Shown: in pieces, positions 40,923-51,670 of the stretch
Layout: each line of letters opens with the position of its first letter
How positions within the stretch are numbered: position 1 is the first letter of the stretch
Source: Crocinitomicaceae bacterium
GTDB lineage: Bacteria > Bacteroidota > Bacteroidia > Flavobacteriales_D > Crocinitomicaceae
Length of the DNA: 64,000 nucleotides
Assembly: GCA_029249445.1 (NCBI GenBank)
Contig: JAQWHI010000018.1
Span: 485,348 to 549,347, forward strand
Direction: 5' to 3'
Notes under the pieces: generated by a model
What the model was told of the DNA's origin: nothing
Seen by the model: the letters and a program-made list of their open reading frames with translations, nothing else
Databases searched by the model: none
Made by a program: the position numbers and the translations under genes

Positions 40923-41840
40923 ATGAAAATACTAATCACCGGTGGTGCTGGATTTATTGGAAGTAATCTAGCAAAAAAATTAGTGGATAACGGCAATAAA
41001 GTCGTTGTTCTTGACTCGTTACTAAGAGGGAATAAACTTGAAAAAGACACCTTCGAAAAAATCACTTTCATCAAAGGAGATGTTCGGGATTTGGAAACAG
41101 TCAAAAAAGCTTCCTTGGGTTGTGATATTATTTTTCACTTCGCCGCAGTATTAGGAGTAGATATCGTTGCGGATAATCCTGTTGAAACCATGGATGTGGA
41201 AGTAATAGGGACACGGAACGTAGTAATGGCAGCTGAAGTCAACAATATTAAAAAAATTATGTACGCTTCGACAAGTGGAATTTACGGGCATTCAGCAATA
41301 GGAAATGTACTCACTGAAGAGGTCTTAGTTGATCCCAGAGCCTCTTATGCAATGGCGAAGCGTTACAACGAAATCTATCTTGCTTCAAATCATGAAGAAA
41401 AAGGAATCGATGTAATTTCTTTGCGTTTTTTCAATGTTTATGGATGGAACCAAGACACTAGAATGGTAATTCCTCTGTTCTTCGAACAAGCTCGTAAAAA
41501 TGCGAACATTACCGTTTTCGGTAATGGTAGGCAAACGCGCGATTTCACGCACATTGATGATACTGTAGAAGCGTGCATTCGGTTGATTGACGTTAAAGGA
41601 TGTCACATCATTAATATAGCAAATGAGACCGAATGGTGCATCGAAGATGTAGAATATCAAATCAAAAGCATAACAAAATCAGACTCTAAAATCAGTTATA
41701 TTGAAGCCCAAAAAAAACGTTATGACTACGAGGTAGAACGGCGTGTTGGAAGCTCAGAAAAACTAGAAGAACTAACTTCATATAAGCCAGAGACAGGACT
41801 GAGTGAAGGACTCAATAAAATTTTTAATCGCAACTACTAA
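40923..41840 (+). CDS. NAD-dependent epimerase/dehydratase (extended SDR)
   Basis: ILITGGAGFIGSNLAKKL, YASTSGIYG, SYAMAKRYNE, RFFNVYGWNQDTRMVIPLF, TRDFTHIDD. Confidence 0.93.
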   Translation: MKILITGGAGFIGSNLAKKLVDNGNKVVVLDSLLRGNKLEKDTFEKITFIKGDVRDLETVKKASLGCDIIFHFAAVLGVDIVADNPVETMDVEVIGTRNVVMAAEVNNIKKIMYASTSGIYGHSAIGNVLTEEVLVDPRASYAMAKRYNEIYLASNHEEKGIDVISLRFFNVYGWNQDTRMVIPLFFEQARKNANITVFGNGRQTRDFTHIDDTVEACIRLIDVKGCHIINIANETEWCIEDVEYQIKSITKSDSKISYIEAQKKRYDYEVERRVGSSEKLEELTSYKPETGLSEGLNKIFNRNY

Positions 41841-41846
41841 TCACAA

Positions 41847-43115
41847 ATGGATAAGGCAATATTTGATTTAATTAAACAGGAAAACCACAGACAGCTCAAC
41901 GGAATAGAACTCATCGCATCAGAAAACTTTGTAAGTGATAATGTTATGAAGGCTATGGGCAGTGTATTAACAAACAAATATGCCGAAGGCCTTCCCGGCA
42001 AGCGCTATTATGGAGGTTGTGAAATCGTCGATAAAATTGAAACACTTGCAATTGAACGGTTGTGCAAACTTTTTGGCGCTGAGTGGGCAAATGTCCAACC
42101 CCACTCTGGTGCTCAAGCAAATGCAGCTGTTCTCTTGGCTTGTTTGAATGCAGGAGACAAAATACTTGGCTTTGACCTCTCCCATGGAGGACACCTCACA
42201 CATGGTTCTCCTGTAAATTTCTCAGGTAAATTGTACAAGCCATTCTTCTATGGAGTGAATCGAGACAGCGGACAAGTTGACTACGAAATGCTAGAGGAAG
42301 TTGCGCGAAGAGAAAAGCCGAAACTCATCATATGTGGAGCTTCAGCTTACAGTAGAGATTGGGACTATGCGAGAATTAGAAAAATAGCGGACGAAATCGG
42401 GGCATTAATTCTTGCAGATATTTCGCATCCGGCTGGACTTATAGCTGCAGGATTACTGAACAATCCAATGGAGCACTGTCATATCGTTACAACTACAACA
42501 CATAAAACACTGAGGGGACCTCGTGGAGGTGTAATCATGTTGGGAAAAAATTTCGATAACCCATTCGGACTAAAATGGAAAAATGGGAATCCGAAGTCTA
42601 TGGCCGCATTGCTTGATGCTGCCGTTTTCCCCGGAACACAAGGGGGACCTCTGGAGCACGTGATTGCAGCGAAAGCAGTTGCGTTTGGCGAGGCTTTAGA
42701 CCCAAAATACAAGGAATATACAACCCAAGTATTAAAAAACGCCGCTACAATGGCAGATGAATTCGTAAAACGAGGTTATTCAATTATTTCTGGAGGTACT
42801 GACAACCATTCTATGCTCATCGACTTGAGGTCCAAAAATGTTACAGGAAAAGACGCTGAAAATGCGCTTGTAAAAGCCGATATAACTGTAAATAAAAATA
42901 TGGTTCCGTTCGATACAGAATCGCCATTTGTTACCTCAGGAATCCGAGTTGGAACACCAGCCATTACCTCTAGAGGCGTTAACGATGATGAAATGCCAAA
43001 AATTGTTGAACTGATCGATAAAGTGATTCAAAACGTTAATAATGAGGCAGTCCTTGACGCGGTTCGACAAGAAGTAAACGCACTAATGGGTCACAGACCA
43101 TTGTTTGCCTGGTAA
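41847..43115 (+). CDS. glyA: Serine hydroxymethyltransferase
   Basis: [80 protein letters not shown]. Confidence 0.98.
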   Translation: MDKAIFDLIKQENHRQLNGIELIASENFVSDNVMKAMGSVLTNKYAEGLPGKRYYGGCEIVDKIETLAIERLCKLFGAEWANVQPHSGAQANAAVLLACLNAGDKILGFDLSHGGHLTHGSPVNFSGKLYKPFFYGVNRDSGQVDYEMLEEVARREKPKLIICGASAYSRDWDYARIRKIADEIGALILADISHPAGLIAAGLLNNPMEHCHIVTTTTHKTLRGPRGGVIMLGKNFDNPFGLKWKNGNPKSMAALLDAAVFPGTQGGPLEHVIAAKAVAFGEALDPKYKEYTTQVLKNAATMADEFVKRGYSIISGGTDNHSMLIDLRSKNVTGKDAENALVKADITVNKNMVPFDTESPFVTSGIRVGTPAITSRGVNDDEMPKIVELIDKVIQNVNNEAVLDAVRQEVNALMGHRPLFAW

Positions 43116-43147
43116 CAAATTCGATTCGAAAGAAGTTACACTTTGAT

Positions 43148-43936
43148 TTAAGTTGCAGATTGTTTTCGAATGATTCGCCAAAAAAGCCGCGGGAAGAACC
43201 GCTTTAGCGTCACTGCATGCACTTCTTTGTTTCCAATCAACACCTCCTTTTTGCCCTTTTTGAGGGCATCGATCAGGGCATTGGCGCAATGCTCTGCAGT
43301 CATTCCAGTAGCTTGATTGTGATCCATTGAACCATGTTTTTCCCCTGATGCACTGATCGCGTTCATGGATATGTTCGTATTTATTTTCCCTGGACATACA
43401 ATGGTCACCTTAACTCCGTTTTGCTCTTCCTCCAGCATTAAACTCTCATAAAACCCGTGTAAAGCATGTTTTGATGCACTGTAGGCGCTTCGCAAGAAAA
43501 AGCCAAATTTACCTGCAATACTTGACATCACTACAAAGTGACCAGATTGTTGTTTTTTAAAGACAGGTAATACCGCTTTAGTCAGAGCTATATTTCCGAA
43601 ATAATTGACCTCCATAATCTTCCGGTCAATATCGATTGAAGTAGTACTCACTTCTGAACGTTGAGATATCCCACCATTATTAACAAGAAAATCAATCCGT
43701 CCAAAACGATTTAAAACTTGATCTACCAACCCATCAAACGTCTCTGACTGCTCTAAATCTAGGGAAACAACTAAATGTTGTTCAGGATTTTTCAGCTTCG
43801 ACTTAATCACCTCTAATTGCTCTCTATTTCTTGCAGATAAAACAACCATCCCTCCTGCTTCAGCTATTTTATAGGCCAAAGCCTCACCGATTCCTGAAGA
43901 AGCCCCTGTAATCCAAATTACTTTGTCTTTGAACAT
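43148..43936 (-). CDS. Short-chain dehydrogenase/reductase
   Basis: VIWITGASSGIGEALAYKIA, LVNNGGISQRS, YSASKHALHGFYESLMLE. Confidence 0.92.
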   Translation of the reverse strand: MFKDKVIWITGASSGIGEALAYKIAEAGGMVVLSARNREQLEVIKSKLKNPEQHLVVSLDLEQSETFDGLVDQVLNRFGRIDFLVNNGGISQRSEVSTTSIDIDRKIMEVNYFGNIALTKAVLPVFKKQQSGHFVVMSSIAGKFGFFLRSAYSASKHALHGFYESLMLEEEQNGVKVTIVCPGKINTNISMNAISASGEKHGSMDHNQATGMTAEHCANALIDALKKGKKEVLIGNKEVHAVTLKRFFPRLFWRIIRKQSAT

Positions 43937-44041
43937 AAATTGATCCGTTTGAAGTCAAAAATAAACAAAATGTTCTTCGTACAAATGACAATCGGTAATT
44001 TCAGAACACAACCAATGTAGGCCAAACATAAAGTTCTGAAC

Positions 44042-44075
44042 AAAAAAAATCCCGAACCAATCAAGGAACGGGACA
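44042..44075 (-). terminator. Intrinsic terminator downstream of the 44094..44561 gene
   Basis: tcccg(44050-44054)...cggga(44069-44073), A8 on + strand = U8 on minus transcript. Confidence 0.6.
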
Positions 44076-44093
44076 AGAAAATAAAGTTCTTTG

Positions 44094-44561
44094 TTATAGA
44101 TTATCTGGTAACTCTATCGTTTTAAACGCTTTTTGCTTTGGCTTTAGCTGATCAATAAAGACAACCTTAAACTTTTCTCCTTCTGCAGTATAAATCATTT
44201 CAGAAATTCCATTTATAATTGCTGGCTGAAGTTTATTGGAGTTGTAAAACTTAGCATCAAGCAATTCGTAAGTACCATCATTGTATTGCATAAAGACAGA
44301 AACTATTTTTCCATTTTCAACACGAACTTTACCTGAAATACAGCGCGATGTGCCGTCTTCGAAATAACTTAGATAGACATTTCTGTGCATGTTGTCTCCA
44401 ACAGAATAAGCACCTCGGTCGTCGAATGCTTTCTGAAGACGAATAAAACAATCTTGTGCCATGGACGCACCTGAAAGTAATATTCCAAAGAAAACTAAAA
44501 GAATTTGTTTTTTCATAAATCGTATTTTTCTGCGCTGAAATGCACTGCTCAAATATAGCAA
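44094..44561 (-). CDS. Secreted hypothetical protein
   Basis: Signal peptide MKKQILLVFFGILLSGASMAQ; no recognised domain. Confidence 0.6.
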   Translation of the reverse strand: MLYLSSAFQRRKIRFMKKQILLVFFGILLSGASMAQDCFIRLQKAFDDRGAYSVGDNMHRNVYLSYFEDGTSRCISGKVRVENGKIVSVFMQYNDGTYELLDAKFYNSNKLQPAIINGISEMIYTAEGEKFKVVFIDQLKPKQKAFKTIELPDNL

Positions 44562-44623
44562 GTTTGATTTAATTCTTGTGGTCTGCTATATAATTTCTTT
44601 ATTTTGTGCAAAAATCAATTTCG

Positions 44624-45193
44624 ATGAGTACAAATCAGGTAGCAAATCAATTTTTGCAAGCATTAGAAACGTTGCAACAATTCAATACACCCGAAAATTT
44701 TGAAAAAATTGTTGATGCGGGAAAAATAATGGTATCGAGCTTGCAGTCGAACGGTAAAATTATCAGTTGTGGAAATGGAGGGTCAATGTGTGACGCAATG
44801 CATTTTGCAGAAGAGTTAACTGGGCGCTATCGAAATGACCGACCTTCAATCGCAGCAATTGCAATCTCGGACCCGAGTCATATCTCCTGTGTTGCAAATG
44901 ATTATGGTTTCGAATATATATTCTCAAGATACATTGAAAGCATAGGAAAAAAAGGGGATGTATTACTTGCTATTTCAACATCAGGAAATTCAAAAAATAT
45001 AGTAAACGCGATACGGGCTGCAAGAGAGAAGGAAATGCTTGTTATCGGCCTTACAGGAAAAACAGGAGGCGATATGGCAACATTATGTGATGTCGAAATT
45101 CGGGCGCCACATTCTGAATATGCGGACCGTGCTCAAGAAATCCATATAAAGGTTATCCACGCACTTATTGATCATATCGAAAATAATAGCTAA
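44624..45193 (+). CDS. gmhA: Phosphoheptose isomerase
   Basis: [88 protein letters not shown]. First ATG at 44624; the ORF track extends to a non-ATG start. Confidence 0.96.
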   Translation: MSTNQVANQFLQALETLQQFNTPENFEKIVDAGKIMVSSLQSNGKIISCGNGGSMCDAMHFAEELTGRYRNDRPSIAAIAISDPSHISCVANDYGFEYIFSRYIESIGKKGDVLLAISTSGNSKNIVNAIRAAREKEMLVIGLTGKTGGDMATLCDVEIRAPHSEYADRAQEIHIKVIHALIDHIENNS

Positions 45194-45251
45194 AATCAAT
45201 TTAGTTCGGTTTGAAATGTCATATATTTGAGCCGAATTTTAATCAATTACA

Positions 45252-45674
45252 ATGGGAACAATAGCGGAAATATTTCAGTCAGGAGAGCAAAGCGCACTAA
45301 AAGGTACATTTAACAATCTTGTAATGCTTGCGCGCGTAGACGGAAAAGTAGATGAAACAGAACAAGCACTTCTCGACAGAATTGCGCACCGCCTGTCTTT
45401 GACAGACGAGCAAGTCCAAGAAATTATAAGCCATCCAGAAAATTACCCAATGCAACCTCCAACTTCCAAAGAAGACCGCTTGGAACGATTCGTTCAGTTC
45501 ATGGAAATGGTATGTGTTGATGGTGTTATTGACCCAAAAGAAGAGATGCTTGCAGGCAAGTATGGTGCTGCCCTAGGCTTCAATAGTACCGACGTAGAAA
45601 ACATGGAATCTAAAATAATTGATCACATCCAATCTGGAAAATCGACAAGTGAAATTGTTGATCTACTCGTTTAA
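45252..45674 (+). CDS. TerB-family protein
   Basis: LVMLARVDGKVDETEQALLDRIAHRLSL...MVCVDGVIDPKEEMLAGKYGAALGF. Confidence 0.8.
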   Translation: MGTIAEIFQSGEQSALKGTFNNLVMLARVDGKVDETEQALLDRIAHRLSLTDEQVQEIISHPENYPMQPPTSKEDRLERFVQFMEMVCVDGVIDPKEEMLAGKYGAALGFNSTDVENMESKIIDHIQSGKSTSEIVDLLV

Positions 45675-45785
45675 TTCGTTTGAGCAAATTGTAAATAAGT
45701 TGTTGAAAACTCCACCATTCAATTTGATTTGAATGGGACTTCATACTGATTTATTCCGTAGATTTGTTACTTACCTGAATTTGGA

Positions 45786-46235
45786 ATGGTTCAAGAGGGA
45801 TTACAGACAAAAGTAAAGAATATCTTCTCCGCTTATTTGGAGCAAAATGGTCATAGAAAAACACCAGAACGCTTTGCTATACTCGCAGAAATCTATAACT
45901 ATGATGGTCACTTTGATATTGAATCTCTCTACATCGAGATGAAAAATCAAAACTACCGGGTTTCTCGAGCTACACTCTACAATACCATTGAACTTTTATT
46001 GGCGTGCAGTCTTGTACGTAAGCATCAATTTGGAAAAAACATAGCACAATTTGAAAAAGCACACGGATCAAATCAACACGATCATATTGTATTAACAGAT
46101 ACTGGAGAATTGCTGGAATTTTGTGATCCCAGAATCCAGAACATCAAATCAACAATCGAAGATATTTTTGATATAGAAATTCAACACCACTCCCTGTATT
46201 TCTATGGCGTCAAAAAAGGAACAAAAAAAGACTGA
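45786..46235 (+). CDS. fur: Fur family transcriptional regulator
   Basis: [29 protein letters not shown]...[23 protein letters not shown]. Confidence 0.92.
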   Translation: MVQEGLQTKVKNIFSAYLEQNGHRKTPERFAILAEIYNYDGHFDIESLYIEMKNQNYRVSRATLYNTIELLLACSLVRKHQFGKNIAQFEKAHGSNQHDHIVLTDTGELLEFCDPRIQNIKSTIEDIFDIEIQHHSLYFYGVKKGTKKD

Positions 46236-46237
46236 GT

Positions 46238-46591
46238 TTGAATTTACAATTTGACATAAACTTTCTTGATTCGATCGTCACGTATGCACTCAAAGGAAAA
46301 ATCACCACAGAGAACGACTTTGAAGAATTGGAGCGGGAAGTCTTCGAGAATCTAAACAAGAATTTCTATCGAATTATTTTCGATTTGTCCGAGTTAACCC
46401 ATACAAACTCTTCGGGAATCGGTTTTTTTATGAGAACACTCACAAAAGCTCGAATTATGAATGGCGATTTGGCATTGATTCATTTAAACGGAAATGTAAA
46501 GAAGATTTTTGAAATCGCGAAACTCGACGAAGTCTATACAATTTACACAGAAGAAGAAAAAGCAATAAAACACTTTAAGCAAACACAATGA
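46238..46591 (+). CDS. STAS-domain (anti-sigma-factor-antagonist-like) protein
   Basis: FDLSELTHTNSSGIGFFMRTLTKARIMNGDLALIHLNGNVKKIFEIAKLDEVYTIY; TTG start 2 nt after fur. Confidence 0.85.
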   Translation: MNLQFDINFLDSIVTYALKGKITTENDFEELEREVFENLNKNFYRIIFDLSELTHTNSSGIGFFMRTLTKARIMNGDLALIHLNGNVKKIFEIAKLDEVYTIYTEEEKAIKHFKQTQ

Positions 46592-47871
46592 AAGTAGACG
46601 TATTACTTGGTTTACAATGGGGCGATGAGGGAAAAGGTAAAATCGTTGATGTCCTCACTCCTAATTATGATATTATAGCTCGCTTTCAAGGAGGGCCAAA
46701 CGCCGGGCATACTCTCGAATTCAATGGGATTAAACACGTGCTACACACGATTCCCTCCGGAATTTTTCGAGATGGTGTGATGAACTTAGTTGGAAATGGT
46801 GTTGTTATAGATCCTGTAATTTTCAAAGGAGAACTTGACAAACTAGAACCGTTTAATATTGATTACAAATCACGATTGGTAATCTCGAAAAAAGCGCATT
46901 TGATCCTACCAACACACCGTATACTTGATGCTGCATCCGAGGCATCAAAAGGAAAAGATAAAATCGGTTCAACACTTAAAGGTATTGGTCCAACCTATAT
47001 GGATAAAACAGGAAGAAATGGCCTGCGTATAGGAGATATCTACTCTCCAAAATTCCAAGAGAAATACAATGCGCTCGTAGAAAAGCACAAACAAATGTTA
47101 CGACGCTATGAAGGTTTCGAATACGATCTAACAGAGCTCGAAGGACCGTGGTTGGCATCCATTGAATCGCTCAAGGAATTAACTGCTGTTGATAGTGAAC
47201 AATATATCAACGATGCCATGAAAGCTGGGAAGAAAATTCTTGCTGAAGGGGCACAAGGAACAATGCTAGACATTGATTTTGGGACATACCCATTCGTAAC
47301 ATCGTCGAACACAGTAACAGCAGGTACATGCACAGGTTTGGGAGTGGCACCAACAAAAATTGGCGATGTCATCGGAATATTTAAAGCCTATTGCACACGT
47401 GTAGGCAGTGGACCATTTCCAACAGAATTAGAAGATCAAACAGGAGAAAAAATCAGAAAAGAAGGCTCTGAGTTTGGAGCAACAACAGGTCGTCCAAGAA
47501 GGTGTGGCTGGGTTGATCTGCCCCAATTGAAATATGCAATAATGATCAATGGCGCAAGCGAGTTATCGATGATGAAAGCTGATGTTTTAGATACTTTTGA
47601 TACCATAAGAGTTTGTACACACTATATTATTGATGGTGAAAAATACGATTACTTCCCTTACGACGTTAATGATGTAGAAATCACTCCCGTTTATGAAGAT
47701 ATTAAAGGGTGGAATTGTGATACAACAAAATTGACATCAATGGATGAGGCTCCAGCGGAACTGAAATCATATGTCGCATATTTGGAACAAAAGCTAGACA
47801 CACCTATTACAGTTGTCTCAGTTGGTCCAGATAGAACACAAACATTAGATAACAAGAAAGTACTCGCTTGA
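46588..47871 (+). CDS. purA: Adenylosuccinate synthetase
   Basis: LLGLQWGDEGKGKIVD, GGPNAGHTL, TIPSGIF, GPTYMDKTGRNGLRIGD, GTYPFVTSSNT, TGRPRRCGW. Confidence 0.98.
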   Translation: MKVDVLLGLQWGDEGKGKIVDVLTPNYDIIARFQGGPNAGHTLEFNGIKHVLHTIPSGIFRDGVMNLVGNGVVIDPVIFKGELDKLEPFNIDYKSRLVISKKAHLILPTHRILDAASEASKGKDKIGSTLKGIGPTYMDKTGRNGLRIGDIYSPKFQEKYNALVEKHKQMLRRYEGFEYDLTELEGPWLASIESLKELTAVDSEQYINDAMKAGKKILAEGAQGTMLDIDFGTYPFVTSSNTVTAGTCTGLGVAPTKIGDVIGIFKAYCTRVGSGPFPTELEDQTGEKIRKEGSEFGATTGRPRRCGWVDLPQLKYAIMINGASELSMMKADVLDTFDTIRVCTHYIIDGEKYDYFPYDVNDVEITPVYEDIKGWNCDTTKLTSMDEAPAELKSYVAYLEQKLDTPITVVSVGPDRTQTLDNKKVLA

Positions 47872-49409
47872 ACACTAAATTCAACATATTAAAAAGTGCG
47901 CTTGTTCTCAGCGCACTTTTTTTGCTTAGAACATACTCCTTTGCGCAAGATGATTTCCTCGAATTGTTGCCAGGATCAGAATCCCTAGAATTTGACAAAA
48001 AGACCGGAATACACCGTCTGAAAGGCAATGTCAATTTTAAATACCAAGGAAATATCATGTTTTGCGATTCAGCGCACTATCAAGAAGAGGATAAAATAAT
48101 TCGTGCCTACGGAAAAGTTCACATAAAAAAAGGAGATACACTAAACTTATATTGTGACTCTCTTCACTACAACGGAATTAGTAAAAAAGCGACACTTTGG
48201 GGAAACGTACGTGCAAGAGACAATGAATTCAAGTTGACAACGGAAATTCTTTACTACGATGCTAAGAACAGTCAAGCGTCTTATACCATAGGTGGCAAAG
48301 TACAAAGCAGTTCATCAAACGAAATACTCACGAGTACCATTGGTTATTTTTATCCAGAATCAAAAAACTTCTTCTTTAGCAAAGATGTTTATTACAAGGG
48401 AGATAATATAACAATGAAAACGGACACACTGCGTTATATGTACAATCAAAAGAAAACCTTCTTTTATGGGCCAACTGAGATATTCAGTGACGGATCTGAC
48501 ATGTATTGCGAGTCTGGTTGGTACAATACAATAACTAAAGAAGGAGCTCTCTTTAAGAATGCCTGGATTTCTCGAGATTCTGATTATATCTCTGGAGATA
48601 CTTTATACTATATACCGATGAATGCGGAGTATATTGGAATTGGTAATGTACATTATGTTGATTCTATTCAACATATGGAATTCAAAAGTGATTATGCATA
48701 TTCCTCTGACAGTTTGCACTATTCTCTATTAACTGGTCGAGCTATAGCGTCAAAACATATGGACGACGATACCTTGCATATTCATGCCGACACACTCTAC
48801 AATTTCAAAAATGATACGCTTGAATACTTGCTTGGATATCACAGCGCTCAAATCTACTCTACAGATTTTCAAGGTCAAGCAGACAGCCTTACTTTCCTCA
48901 GATCAGCTGGGAAAATAGAATTGCACCACGCTCCGATTGTGTGGTCAAAAATGGCTGAATTAAAGGGTGTCTTCATAGATATTGACCTCATTAACGATAC
49001 CATTGTACAGTATGTAAACATATACAACAATGCGTCGATTTTGATGGAAGTAGAATCCGAACAATACTACAATCAAATTGCAGGAAAAAACATCACGGCT
49101 CGATTTATCAATAATGAGTTGGTTCAGGCAACAGTTCTGGGAAACGCAACAACAATTTCATTTCCTGAGGATGAAAAAAAAACAGACTCACTTCATACAA
49201 TTGAACGTATGGGCATGAATCGACTCTATTCTAGTAAATTACGTATTGATATAGATAGTAGTCAAATTGTTGGTATTACATATTTAGAAAAACCAGACGG
49301 TGCATTCTACCCTATGGATCAAATAAACAAAGAAGAACAGTTTATACCTAAATTTCAATGGAACGATGCACTCCGACCAAAAGGATTAATCGACCTACTG
49401 AAAGACTAA
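47868..49409 (+). CDS. OstA/LptA-like LPS-transport-related periplasmic protein
   Basis: Signal peptide KSALVLSALFLLRTYSFAQ; repeats HRLKGNVNFKYQGNIMFCDSAHYQEEDKIIRAYGKVHIKKGDTLNLYCDSLHYNG typical of OstA-like proteins; TTG start overlapping the purA stop. Confidence 0.87.
   Translation: MNTKFNILKSALVLSALFLLRTYSFAQDDFLELLPGSESLEFDKKTGIHRLKGNVNFKYQGNIMFCDSAHYQEEDKIIRAYGKVHIKKGDTLNLYCDSLHYNGISKKATLWGNVRARDNEFKLTTEILYYDAKNSQASYTIGGKVQSSSSNEILTSTIGYFYPESKNFFFSKDVYYKGDNITMKTDTLRYMYNQKKTFFYGPTEIFSDGSDMYCESGWYNTITKEGALFKNAWISRDSDYISGDTLYYIPMNAEYIGIGNVHYVDSIQHMEFKSDYAYSSDSLHYSLLTGRAIASKHMDDDTLHIHADTLYNFKNDTLEYLLGYHSAQIYSTDFQGQADSLTFLRSAGKIELHHAPIVWSKMAELKGVFIDIDLINDTIVQYVNIYNNASILMEVESEQYYNQIAGKNITARFINNELVQATVLGNATTISFPEDEKKTDSLHTIERMGMNRLYSSKLRIDIDSSQIVGITYLEKPDGAFYPMDQINKEEQFIPKFQWNDALRPKGLIDLLKD
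47891..47923 (+). terminator. Intrinsic-terminator-like hairpin inside the 5' coding region of the OstA-like gene
   Basis: AAAAAGTGCGC(47891-47901) TTGTTCTCA GCGCACTTTTT(47911-47921), 11-bp perfect stem, T7 at 47917-47923. Confidence 0.7.
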
Positions 49410-49453
49410 AAATGTAAATTGAAATCATCATCTGGAGCCTGTAGCATCTGATT

Positions 49454-51670
49454 TTATTCTTCAGAACTTTTCCGAACTACACGCTGAACCCCCTCTACCT
49501 GCTCAAACTTTCGCATAAGTTGATTCAAATGTTCGGTGTCGTAAACCATCACTTTCATATTTCCCTCAAAGATTCCATCCTGAGTTTCAAATGAAATTGA
49601 TTTCATATTTACATTGTGTTGATTTGATATGATCTCTGTAATTCTATTTACAATTCCTAACAGATCGATACCTTGCACCATTATTGAAGCAATATTCTCT
49701 TTTAACTCAGCGCCTTTCCAGCGGGCCTTTATGCAACGATATGCCATTTTTGACATTAGATGTTCGGCATTTGGGCAACTGTACCTGTGGACTTTGATAC
49801 CTTCGCTGATCGTTATAAATCCAAAGACATCATCTCCAGGAATGGGGTTACAACAATTCGCCATTTTATAATCAATGTCCTTGAAATCTTCTCCAATTAT
49901 TATTGTATCGGATTTCTGAATGGCCTGAGAAATTACATTGCCCGCTTTTCTGCTTTTGCGAACTGCTGATTTCTTATTTAAATGAAGTATTCCTGCTTTG
50001 TTATCAATTTCCCGAAGCTTTGTGAGATCGATTTTCCCCTTTGCAATCTGAAAATACAATTCCATAGCTCCTGGAATTTTGTAGTACTTTTCAAGAACAG
50101 TAATATTATCTCCCACGAAACGTATGTTGTGCTGTTTAAACTTACGTTCTAAAATTTCTTTTCCATCAGAAGCAATGACCTTGCGTTCTTCCTTCAAAGA
50201 AGATTTTATTTTCTGTTTTGCTCTCGCTGTAGCGACAAACCTTAACCATTCTTCATTTGGTTTCTGCTTTGAAGAAGTAATGATTTCCACCTGATCTCCG
50301 CTCTGAAGTTGGTAACTAAGCGGTACCAATCGGTTGTTTACTTTTCCACCTATGCAGCTCCCACCAATATCCGTGTGTATGTCGTACGCGAAGTCAAGAA
50401 TCGTCGATCCTGTGGGTAAAACACGTAAATCTCCTTTCGGAGTGAAAATATAAATTTCTTCCGAAAACAAATTGAGTTTAAATTCATTGATGAAGTCCAT
50501 TGCACTCACATCTGGGCTCTCCATTAAATCTCTAATTTCAGAAATCCATCGATCAAATTTGCTTTCTTTTGTCTTCGACTCCTTGTAGCGATAATGCGCA
50601 GCAAATCCTTTCTCGGCGATTACATCCATCCTTGAAGAACGAATTTGAACCTCTACCCACTTCCCTGTTGGCGACATTACAGTGGTATGTAAGGACTCAT
50701 AGCCGTTTGCTCGAGGAGTAGAAATCCAATCACGCAATCGATCCGGGCTCGGTTGATAAAAGTCGGTAACAATACTATAAATTCTCCAACAATCAGACTT
50801 TTCTCGCTCCTGAGGAGTCGATACAATAATACGAACTGCAAAAATGTCATACACCTCATCAAAAGGTACTCCTTTCGTTTTTATTTTTCTAGCAATTGAG
50901 GAAACAGACTTTGTACGCACCTTGATCTTATAATCGTAGCCTTCCGCTGAGAGCACCTCTCTTATAGGATATATAAATTTTCGAATAAAGCGACTTCTTA
51001 CAGCTTTGGTTGATTTAAGTTTGGTTTGAATATCTGCAAATACATCTGGTTCCGTATATCGAAAAGCCAAGTCCTCCAATTCACTTTTAATGGAATACAA
51101 TCCCAATCGGTGGGCCAAAGGAGCATACAAAAACTTCGTTTCTGAGGCAATTTTAATTTGCTTATCTTGACGCATGGAGGACAGTGTCCTCATATTGTGC
51201 AAGCGATCAGCTAATTTTATAAGCACCACGCGAATATCATCCGAAATAGTGAGGATCATTTTCCTAAAATTCTCTGCTTGCACTGAGGCGTTTTCATCAA
51301 AGACCTCAGGGATTTTCGTCAATCCATCAATAATTAAACGCACTTTTTCTCCAAACAAATCCTCAACATCCTCGAGGGTAATGTGGGTGTCTTCGACTGT
51401 ATCATGCAAAAGTGCACAGACGATTGCAGTAGGACCAAGACCAATATCCTCTGCGCAGATACGAGCAACAGCAATTGGATGAAAGATATAAGGCTCACCG
51501 GACTTACGACGCATGTCCTTGTGCGCATCAACGGCAACGTCGAATGCCTTCCGAATCATTCTAGTATCCTCCTTGCTCCTGTTTTTGGCCGCACGAAGCA
51601 AACCACGAAATGCATTCAAAATGTCTTTTCGTTCCTGCTCAAGATCGATATTTGGATGCAATTCACCCAT
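49454..51670 (-). CDS. RelA/SpoT family (p)ppGpp synthetase/hydrolase
   Basis: HPIAVARICAEDIGLGPTAIVCALLHDTVEDT (HD), RLHNMRTL, RANGYESLHTTVMSPTGKWVEVQIRSSRMD, TGS PKGDLRVLPTGSTILDFAYDIHTDIG, C-terminal ACT. Confidence 0.97.
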   Translation of the reverse strand: MGELHPNIDLEQERKDILNAFRGLLRAAKNRSKEDTRMIRKAFDVAVDAHKDMRRKSGEPYIFHPIAVARICAEDIGLGPTAIVCALLHDTVEDTHITLEDVEDLFGEKVRLIIDGLTKIPEVFDENASVQAENFRKMILTISDDIRVVLIKLADRLHNMRTLSSMRQDKQIKIASETKFLYAPLAHRLGLYSIKSELEDLAFRYTEPDVFADIQTKLKSTKAVRSRFIRKFIYPIREVLSAEGYDYKIKVRTKSVSSIARKIKTKGVPFDEVYDIFAVRIIVSTPQEREKSDCWRIYSIVTDFYQPSPDRLRDWISTPRANGYESLHTTVMSPTGKWVEVQIRSSRMDVIAEKGFAAHYRYKESKTKESKFDRWISEIRDLMESPDVSAMDFINEFKLNLFSEEIYIFTPKGDLRVLPTGSTILDFAYDIHTDIGGSCIGGKVNNRLVPLSYQLQSGDQVEIITSSKQKPNEEWLRFVATARAKQKIKSSLKEERKVIASDGKEILERKFKQHNIRFVGDNITVLEKYYKIPGAMELYFQIAKGKIDLTKLREIDNKAGILHLNKKSAVRKSRKAGNVISQAIQKSDTIIIGEDFKDIDYKMANCCNPIPGDDVFGFITISEGIKVHRYSCPNAEHLMSKMAYRCIKARWKGAELKENIASIMVQGIDLLGIVNRITEIISNQHNVNMKSISFETQDGIFEGNMKVMVYDTEHLNQLMRKFEQVEGVQRVVRKSSEE

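Noticed and set aside
17877-45674. Possible tellurite-resistance system from TerC (17877) and TerB (45252)
   Set aside because: The genes are about 27 kb apart, on opposite strands, with no TerA/D/E/Z; both families are widespread housekeeping-type singletons.
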